A stretch of 12,255 bases of DNA, taken from contig JBNJDQ010000070.1 of assembly GCA_051745065.1 (NCBI GenBank), forward strand, positions 1 through 12,255. The letters are read 5' to 3'. The DNA is from Chitinivibrio sp051745065 (GTDB taxonomy: Bacteria; Fibrobacterota; Chitinivibrionia; Chitinivibrionales; Chitinivibrionaceae). The translations under genes were made by a program, and so were the position numbers. This document shows positions 7,013 to 12,255 of the stretch, one piece after another. Numbering within the stretch: the first letter of the stretch is position 1; each line of letters starts with the position of its first letter. The notes below the pieces were generated by a model. The model did no database searches. It saw only the letters and a program-made list of their open reading frames with translations, and had not been told where the DNA came from.

Positions 7013-9097
7013 GTGAAAAAGAGCGTTTACATTCTCTTTCTGCTGATACTGCAGGCAAAGGCTGCATTCATTCATACAGGAGAGATGGATCTGCGCTACA
7101 CACATATTGACAGCACCTTTATCACCCGTCTTGACGGAAACTGGCAATTTTACTGGAACCGTTTAATTTCACCGCAACAGATACAGAACGAACCCACTGA
7201 CGGACTGTTTTATATACCGGGGTTCTGGAACTCCCGCCGCATTGACGGAGAACCGGCCGGCCCTCACGGGAGTGCAACCTTTTATCTAACAGTACTCCTT
7301 CCGCCGCATCATCCCGCTTCTCTCGGCCTGAAAACAAATACACAGAACACCGCTTTTTCCCTGTGGGTAAACGGAGAACTTGTTCAGAAAAACGGAACCC
7401 CCGCTCTTACAAAAGAGGCATATGTTCCCCGGTACCTGCCGAAAACATCCATTTTTTCCGTTAGGTCCGACACCCTGCATGTGGTACTGCATGTATCCAA
7501 CTATATTGATGCCAAAGGCGGGCCGTGGAAATCCCTTCTCCTGGGGACTCCTCAAATGATAGTCCACCGGCGGCAGTCTCATCTGCAGATGCAGCTCTTC
7601 TATTTCGGGGCGATCCTCATTATCGGTATTATCTTCTTCACTCTGTACCTTTTCGGAAACAAAAAAAAGAGCCGGTACGAACTGTTCTTCAGTCTTTTCT
7701 GTTTTCTCATCGCTCTGCGGATCAGCCTCACGGGGGAGCGTTTCCTGATCGATCTTTTTTCAGATCTGTCATGGCACGTTTTCCTCCGCCTTGAATATTA
7801 CACCTTTTATCTGATGATTCTTCTCTACTCATTTTACCTGTACTACCTCTTTCCCAAGGATTTCTCCCGCAAAGTTCTTTTCGGCATTCTCTACATTTCC
7901 GGCTCCTTTGTATTTCTCTGCACCGTAAGTCCGCCCTCAGTCTACTCACGCACCGTCAGCATCTATCAAATGTACATACTTCTCGTTATCATGTATCAGA
8001 CATTCGTTATTATCCGGGCCCTGCACAATAAACGAAACGGAGCACGGGGTATCTTTGTGGGCACCCTTTTTATTTATATTGCTGCAATCAACGACATTCT
8101 GTACAACAATGTCATTATAAATACCGGAGAAATGCTTTCGGCAGGAGTTTTTATGATGATACTCTGTCAGGCAGTCATTCTCGCGATGATGTTTTCCAAA
8201 ACCAAAAAGGAAGCCGAAGACCTTCGGGACAACCTCAGCCGAACAAACCACTCCCTCACCCGCTTTATTCCCTACGAAGTATTCAGATTACTGAATAAAA
8301 AAAGCGTCATTGATATCAGCCTCGGGGATCAGGTCCTGGAAAACATGAGTGTCATGTTCGTAAAAATCCGGTGGAAGTTGCATTCGCATTCCTCCGACAG
8401 GATTCATCGTAATTTCACAGACATCAATCGCTACCTCCGATATATCTGCCCGGTTATTGAAACAAATATGGGCTTTGTTGACAAATATTTTGGCGACGGT
8501 ATTATGGCCCTTTTCCCCCGCACGGAAAAGGACGCCGTCATTGCTGCAACGGAATTAATCCGTGCAGTGAACGGCTTTAACAGATATAATCAATCCAATC
8601 AGATTGAAGCCGGCATAGGGGTACACAGCGGCAGGCTGATTCTGGGAACCGTGGGTAACGAAAAACGGATGGATACAACGGTTATCTCCGATGCCGTCAA
8701 TCTCGCATCCCGCCTTGAAAATGTTACACGGGTGTACGGTGCGGGCATACTTGTTACTCACAATGTACTTGAACGGGCAGCCGTACGGGAACAGCTCAAC
8801 TTTCGTCTTATTGACACGGTCACCGTAAAAGGCAAAAACCTCCCCTCAACCATTTACGAAATACTGGACGGCCTGCCCGTAGAGGAATTCCTTCGCAAAA
8901 AACGCACGGCCTCATCCTTTAAAGAAGGCATAGAAGAATACCTGGCAGGAAATATGCAAAAAGCTTTCTCAATTTTTTCCGATATCCTTTCCCTTAATCC
9001 TGCAGATGAAGCATGCCATCTCTACGCCGAACGAAGTAAGCATTACCTGCAATATGGCACACCGCAAAACTGGTCGGGAGTAACGCGATTAACATAA
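7013..9097 (+). CDS. 7TM receptor class III nucleotide cyclase, subunit lacking a metal Asp (C2-like)
   Basis: A 694-residue membrane protein. Signal peptide at 1-17 (cleavage after AKA); ectodomain about 20-180 with GNWQFYW, IPGFWNS, ATFYLTVLLP, LWVNGELV and SNYIDAKGGPWK, like the jelly-roll sensors of 7TMR-DISM receptors. Seven membrane helices lie within about 195-395, including the signature AAINDILYNN...INTGE. A helical linker leads to a class III cyclase domain (about 445-617). Here the first metal Asp is replaced by Lys451 (FVKIRWK, where active enzymes have ADIRxFT). The second metal Asp495 is present, as are the adenine-recognition Lys491 (DKYFGD) and Thr556 and the transition-state Asn563 and Arg567 (VNLASRLE). 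On its own it should be weak or inactive. The TPR-like tail (about 633-694) ends with GTPQNWSGV. GTG start; AGGGA eight bases upstream. The next gene is a paralogue with the complementary defect. The Lys/Thr pair predicts ATP as substrate. Confidence 0.92.
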   Translation: MKKSVYILFLLILQAKAAFIHTGEMDLRYTHIDSTFITRLDGNWQFYWNRLISPQQIQNEPTDGLFYIPGFWNSRRIDGEPAGPHGSATFYLTVLLPPHHPASLGLKTNTQNTAFSLWVNGELVQKNGTPALTKEAYVPRYLPKTSIFSVRSDTLHVVLHVSNYIDAKGGPWKSLLLGTPQMIVHRRQSHLQMQLFYFGAILIIGIIFFTLYLFGNKKKSRYELFFSLFCFLIALRISLTGERFLIDLFSDLSWHVFLRLEYYTFYLMILLYSFYLYYLFPKDFSRKVLFGILYISGSFVFLCTVSPPSVYSRTVSIYQMYILLVIMYQTFVIIRALHNKRNGARGIFVGTLFIYIAAINDILYNNVIINTGEMLSAGVFMMILCQAVILAMMFSKTKKEAEDLRDNLSRTNHSLTRFIPYEVFRLLNKKSVIDISLGDQVLENMSVMFVKIRWKLHSHSSDRIHRNFTDINRYLRYICPVIETNMGFVDKYFGDGIMALFPRTEKDAVIAATELIRAVNGFNRYNQSNQIEAGIGVHSGRLILGTVGNEKRMDTTVISDAVNLASRLENVTRVYGAGILVTHNVLERAAVREQLNFRLIDTVTVKGKNLPSTIYEILDGLPVEEFLRKKRTASSFKEGIEEYLAGNMQKAFSIFSDILSLNPADEACHLYAERSKHYLQYGTPQNWSGVTRLT

Positions 9098-9113
9098 AAC
9101 ACAGGGGATCCGG

Positions 9114-9141
9114 TTGTAAAAGGAGACATGTAATATATAAT
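9114..9141 (+). promoter_or_regulatory. Probable promoter between the two receptor cyclases
   Basis: TTGTAA (9114-9119), a 16-base spacer and a perfect TATAAT (9136-9141) lie in the 80-base gap between the two cyclase genes. Transcription would begin about 30 bases before the GTG of the second gene. The two genes could still also be co-transcribed, as no terminator is visible after the first. Confidence 0.45.
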
Positions 9142-9145
9142 TACA
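9129..9145 (+). repeat. Perfect inverted repeat overlapping the -10 box (possible operator)
   Basis: TGTAAT and ATTACA form perfect six-base arms around ATATA, and the -10 TATAAT lies wholly inside the repeat. The size and symmetry suit a dimeric regulator. AT-rich sequence makes chance palindromes easier, so this is a candidate only. Confidence 0.35.
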
Positions 9146-9177
9146 TTATTCGTAACTTAGGTCAAAAGTCGGGTATT

Positions 9178-11259
9178 GTGTCCAAAAAAGCTCTGATTTT
9201 TTCGGCAATCATACTCCTTGCATCGGTGCTCCAGGGCAAAACCTGCAACGGAGGTATCCTTGATTTGCGAAATGCCACGCTGCAGGAAAAGGAGATCCCT
9301 CTCTCCGGAGAATGGTGCTGGTATCCCGATACTCTCATGACCTGGAGCGAGCTGCCACTGTCGGATTCCTGCAGAAGATATGAGAGCCCGGGACGGTGGA
9401 ACAATGTACTGCTGAAAGACTCCTCTGAATACGGTCGATACGGCTATGCCACCTTTACAATAACCGTGCTCCTGCCGGAAGAACACCCGCAACTGCTGGC
9501 ATTGCGTACAAAGGCCATTCATCAATCCTATAAAATTTTTCTGAAAGACAGCCTGATATATAAAAACGGGAATGTGGGAAAATCCCCCCGAACGAGCAGG
9601 CAGATAAAATCTCTGCCGATGATACTTCTCTTTAACTCTGCAGAAGATACACTCAACTTTGTCTTTCAGTTTTCCAATTATAAAGACTGCAAAGGCGGTC
9701 CATGGAAAGAGTTTTACCTTGGCAATTATGAAACCCTCAACCGCAAAAAATCGATCAATCTTGCACGGGAACTTTTCTTTTTCGGTGCAATCCTTATCAT
9801 ATCAATAATATCATTCATTCTCTTCATATTTAACAGGCAAAACCGTTTCGAGTTGTACTTCAGCCTGGCCTGCCTCGTTATCGCTCTGCGGATCGGCCTG
9901 ACGGGAAATCGTTTTATCGCCGGTTTCTTTGAGTCCCCCGCAGTATTGGAAGCACTTTTCAAAGCAGAATATCTCACAGTCTATCTGGGCACCCTTTTCT
10001 ACGCCCTTTTTATCAGATTCCTCTATACGGACATTTTCTCCCCCATTGTATACCGTTTTCTCTACACGGCAGCCCTTTGTTTTACCGCAATCACCCTCGT
10101 TACATCACCGGTCATTTTTACCAATATAATTGTGTACTACCACATTATCATCGTCTTTACCATGCTGTATATATTATGGGTCAGTTTTCGGGCCCTCCGC
10201 GAGCGCCGGCAGGGAGCACCTGTACTGCTGCTGGGAAACGCCTTTATTATCATTTCCGCTCTGAATGATATTCTCTACAACAACCTTATCATCAATACCG
10301 GTGAATACATTCCCCTTGGTGTTTTCCTGATGATACTCATTCAGGCGATCATGATCTCGGTGATATTTTCTGGCAATAAACGATCCGTTGAGATGCTGAC
10401 AGAAAACCTGAAGGATATCAATAAAGCCATGAATCGCTTTATACCTCATGAGTTCCTCAACCACCTCAATTGCCGAAATATAACTGAAATTCACCTGGGA
10501 GACAGCAGTACCCGGAACATGACCGTTCTTACAGCAGACATCCGCTCGTTCACAAGCATGTCAGAACAAATGGGCCCGCGCGAAAACTTTATGTTTATCA
10601 ATTCCTATCTCAACACAGTCTGCCCGATCATCGAAAAAAACCGGGGGTTCATCACCAATTATATCGGCGATGCCGTGATTGCTCTTTTCCCGCATACCTC
10701 CCGGGACGGAATAAATGCAGCCCGCGAAATGACCGCGGCTGTTCAGTGCCTTAAAATAATGCGCTTCAGTCATATTAATATCGGTATCGGCCTGCACCGG
10801 GGGGATATCATGCTTGGAACTGTGGGCAATAATTCGCGCATGGATACGACAATCATTTCCGAAACAGTAAAACTGGTTATGAAACTTGAACATTTAACCA
10901 AAATCTATGGTGCAGAAATAATCATTTCCCATGTCATGCTTCCGGAAAACAATGATACTCTCTTCCGTGAACTCGACACGGTCACATTCCCGGAACTGAA
11001 TCTGACCACCCGCATTTACGAACTGTTTATCTCGGGAACCAGCGAAAGTGAACAGCGTAAAATCCGGACGGCCCATCTCTTTCGCAACGGCCTTGCCGCC
11101 TACAGAAGCGGCGACTTTACCGTGGGAGAGGAATATTTCCGTGAAACCCTTCAGGCAAACCCCGATGACCAGGCGGCAAAGCTGTACATCACCCGCTGCC
11201 GGGAACATCAGCAATTCGGCATTCCCCTGGACTGGAGGGGAATTCATATTCAGCACTGA
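9178..11259 (+). CDS. 7TM receptor class III nucleotide cyclase, subunit lacking Lys/Asn/Arg (C1-like)
   Basis: A 693-residue paralogue of the preceding gene, colinear along its whole length. Signal peptide about 1-22; ectodomain with GEWCWYP, ATFTITVLLP and SNYKDCKGGPWK; seven helices about 200-397 with ALNDILYNNLIINTGE. Then come a linker (MNRFIPHEFLNHL), a cyclase domain (about 448-617) and a TPR-like tail ending GIPLDWRGI. The metal site is intact: Asp454 in TADIRSFTSMSE and Asp498 in YIGDAVIALF. The adenine-recognition Lys is Asn494 (ITNYIGD), and the catalytic Asn and Arg are Lys565 and Lys569 (ETVKLVMKLEHL, where active enzymes have VNLAxRLE). Thr558 is kept. A homodimer should not catalyse well; with the upstream protein all missing residues are supplied. 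GTG start with only a weak ribosome site; no other ATG/GTG/TTG is available in frame before it. Confidence 0.92.
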   Translation: MSKKALIFSAIILLASVLQGKTCNGGILDLRNATLQEKEIPLSGEWCWYPDTLMTWSELPLSDSCRRYESPGRWNNVLLKDSSEYGRYGYATFTITVLLPEEHPQLLALRTKAIHQSYKIFLKDSLIYKNGNVGKSPRTSRQIKSLPMILLFNSAEDTLNFVFQFSNYKDCKGGPWKEFYLGNYETLNRKKSINLARELFFFGAILIISIISFILFIFNRQNRFELYFSLACLVIALRIGLTGNRFIAGFFESPAVLEALFKAEYLTVYLGTLFYALFIRFLYTDIFSPIVYRFLYTAALCFTAITLVTSPVIFTNIIVYYHIIIVFTMLYILWVSFRALRERRQGAPVLLLGNAFIIISALNDILYNNLIINTGEYIPLGVFLMILIQAIMISVIFSGNKRSVEMLTENLKDINKAMNRFIPHEFLNHLNCRNITEIHLGDSSTRNMTVLTADIRSFTSMSEQMGPRENFMFINSYLNTVCPIIEKNRGFITNYIGDAVIALFPHTSRDGINAAREMTAAVQCLKIMRFSHINIGIGLHRGDIMLGTVGNNSRMDTTIISETVKLVMKLEHLTKIYGAEIIISHVMLPENNDTLFRELDTVTFPELNLTTRIYELFISGTSESEQRKIRTAHLFRNGLAAYRSGDFTVGEEYFRETLQANPDDQAAKLYITRCREHQQFGIPLDWRGIHIQH

Positions 11260-11318
11260 TTTTTCAGAGATACATGGTAAAACACATTTCCCAGGGCCCT
11301 AAAAACCGATGGCTCCAT

Positions 11319-11342
11319 GTGCGCAGAGTTCACTCTGTGCAC
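11319..11342 (+). terminator. Hairpin between convergent units (possible terminator without a T-run)
   Basis: A ten-base-pair stem (GTGCGCAGAG with CTCTGTGCAC, one G-U pair) with a four-base TTCA loop lies 60 bases after the second cyclase stop. The stem is better on the plus strand, where the mismatch becomes G-U, which fits the end of the cyclase transcript. No T-tract follows, so intrinsic termination is uncertain. Confidence 0.35.
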
Positions 11343-11375
11343 CATGCTCCTTCACAAATAAATCGCCTCTCTCGG

Positions 11376-12098
11376 TCATTCCTGCCGAACAGGGGTGAAA
11401 ATTTTCCCGCGAAACCATATGGGCGTCTTCGGTTCAAGGTGATTGCGGAAAATAAAATCAAATGTTGCCCGCAGCGTATCCCGGCGAAGCAGCTCTCTGT
11501 CAACCTCAATTGCTCCCGAACTACATCGAAAGTCAACCGGACGGGCACGGGTGATACTGTTCAAATGCACCCGTGCCCGGCAGACAGAATCTGTGAGCAC
11601 CAGTATGAGAGAACAATGCGTACCACGGCTGCAGCGGCAAACACACCGTACTGCCCCCTTCGGCAATGTGCGGGCATCCATAAAATGACTGCCCGCCCAT
11701 TCATAACACCATCCCGTCATTGAAAGCGTATGATACCGGCGGGTCGTATCAACCAAGGAATAAAATAAATCCCGCGACTGCGGCGGAATATATCCCGTGC
11801 TGTCTTTGAATTTCTCAACAGCCCCTCCGGGAATACCGTCATAACTGAGCTGGCCGAAAGAATTGCGATACACACCGGAAGAGAAACTCCACTTCTCAGT
11901 AAAGGTAAAGGACTCATCGTTCTGATGAGACCATCTCAAAGAAATTGGAGAGTCGCCGGCCGGCAAAGATTCTTTGCTGAAGAGTCCCGTTAACAAAGCG
12001 AGCGCAATCAAACAGGAGAGCCGTCCTTTACAAAAAATGCCGCCTCCCCGGGGGGAAGCAGCATTGTAAAAATGAATCAGGCATTTCAAAAAAAACAT
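11376..12098 (-). CDS. Exported cysteine-containing protein of unknown function
   Basis: A 240-residue protein that I do not recognise. A long basic N-region precedes a hydrophobic stretch (SCLIALALLTGLF, 28-40), consistent with a signal peptide cleaved around residue 47. The mature part looks beta-rich, with several aromatic-rich strands (SFTFTEKWSFSSGVY, DLFYSLVDTTRRYH, GWCYEW) and seven cysteines, four of them clustered in CVCRCSRGTHC (152-162). These could form periplasmic or extracellular disulphides or a metal site. The ATG has no Shine-Dalgarno but overlaps the stop of the upstream gene as TGATG, which supports translational coupling and this start. Being coupled to a secreted protein with a sorting-like domain suggests a surface or envelope role. 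The function remains open. Confidence 0.7.
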   Translation of the reverse strand: MFFLKCLIHFYNAASPRGGGIFCKGRLSCLIALALLTGLFSKESLPAGDSPISLRWSHQNDESFTFTEKWSFSSGVYRNSFGQLSYDGIPGGAVEKFKDSTGYIPPQSRDLFYSLVDTTRRYHTLSMTGWCYEWAGSHFMDARTLPKGAVRCVCRCSRGTHCSLILVLTDSVCRARVHLNSITRARPVDFRCSSGAIEVDRELLRRDTLRATFDFIFRNHLEPKTPIWFRGKIFTPVRQE

Positions 12099-12255
12099 CA
12101 GTGGAGAGAGATTCGGGAAACAAAGCGCCGGTTCACTCCTTCAATTGTCAGGATATAAATATTCCGGGAGATATTTTTGCCGGTGGGAAGCATGTTAACA
12201 CCCTGATCAAGGCGGATATTATCCGATGAAACAACGCGGCCGGTAATATCGTACA
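12098..12255 (-). CDS. C-terminal end of a secreted protein with a T9SS-type-A-like sorting domain, partial
   Basis: Open from the window edge to a TGA at 12100-12098, giving 51 residues. They begin YDITGRVV and continue with LDQGVNMLPTG and NIYILTIEGVNRRFVSRISL. The order 'YDxxGRVV - G-N - G - YxLxIEG - basic - hydrophobic end' is the pattern of the C-terminal beta-sandwich sorting domains of type IX secretion cargo in Bacteroidota and the similar tails in Fibrobacterota. The passenger domain lies outside the window. The stop shares a base with the ATG of the next gene (TGATG). Confidence 0.7.
   Translation of the reverse strand, partial: YDITGRVVSSDNIRLDQGVNMLPTGKNISRNIYILTIEGVNRRFVSRISLH

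Noticed and set aside
6991..7110. ATG at 6991 with AGGAG just upstream, a possible alternative start for the first cyclase or a small gene.
   Set aside because: It is out of frame with the cyclase, the ribosome site is too close, and the roughly 39-residue product has no recognisable features.
9040..9177. The frame of the second cyclase stays open upstream into the end of the first, suggesting a possible frameshift fusion of the pair.
   Set aside because: No convincing slippery heptamer is present near the first gene's stop, the second protein has its own signal peptide at its GTG start, and an open run of this length can occur by chance.
7013..11259. The two cyclases as simply two dead or decaying pseudogenes.
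   Set aside because: Both frames are full length with intact fold motifs, and the losses are strictly complementary rather than random; still, total inactivity cannot be excluded from sequence alone.
11319..11342. Classical intrinsic terminator after the second cyclase.
   Set aside because: The stem is good but no T-run follows, so I list it only as a possible terminator.

Overview
The window looks like chromosomal DNA of an anaerobic, diderm bacterium. HydF points to [FeFe]-hydrogenase and anaerobic metabolism. A broken-off gene at the right edge ends in a type-IX-secretion-like sorting domain. Long 7TM receptor cyclases with TPR-like tails resemble those of spirochaetes and the Fibrobacterota/Chitinivibrionia. 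My best guess is a Fibrobacterota/Chitinivibrionia-type organism, from gene style only. I see no mobile elements, CRISPR arrays, rRNA or tRNA, and no gene-free stretch longer than about 135 bases.

Left part (1-5864), all on the minus strand. Read in transcription order: a diguanylate cyclase with two degenerate receiver domains (GTG start at 5864), hydF, a GerW/YtfJ-family protein, a right-handed beta-helix protein, a full-length NfeD membrane serine protease, and the first eight codons of another membrane-type protein, by context probably an SPFH/FloA-like partner of NfeD. From gerW onward the genes overlap and are probably translationally coupled. hydF and the cyclase stand slightly apart.

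Middle (5988-6878), plus strand: a protein built from only the coiled-coil middle and NFACT-R parts of RqcH/Tae2/FbpA. The tRNA-binding NFACT-N half is absent.

Right-middle (7013-11259), plus strand: two tandem paralogous receptor cyclases of 694 and 693 residues. Each has a signal peptide, a jelly-roll-like ectodomain, a seven-helix 7TMR-DISM-type membrane unit, a class III nucleotide cyclase domain and a TPR-like tail. Their catalytic residues have decayed in a complementary way. The first has lost a metal-binding Asp (now Lys451) but keeps the adenine-recognition Lys/Thr and the transition-state Asn/Arg. The second keeps both metal Asp residues but has lost the Lys, Asn and Arg. This is the pattern of the C2 and C1 halves of animal adenylyl cyclases. 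The pair is therefore best read as an obligate heterodimeric bacterial receptor adenylate cyclase with one composite active site. I regard this as the main discovery candidate. A probable sigma70-type promoter overlapped by a perfect inverted repeat lies between the two genes.

Right end (11376-12255), minus strand: the C-terminal 51 residues of a secreted protein with a sorting-like domain. It overlaps by one base (TGATG) the start of a small exported, cysteine-containing protein of unknown function. A hairpin separates this convergent unit from the cyclases.
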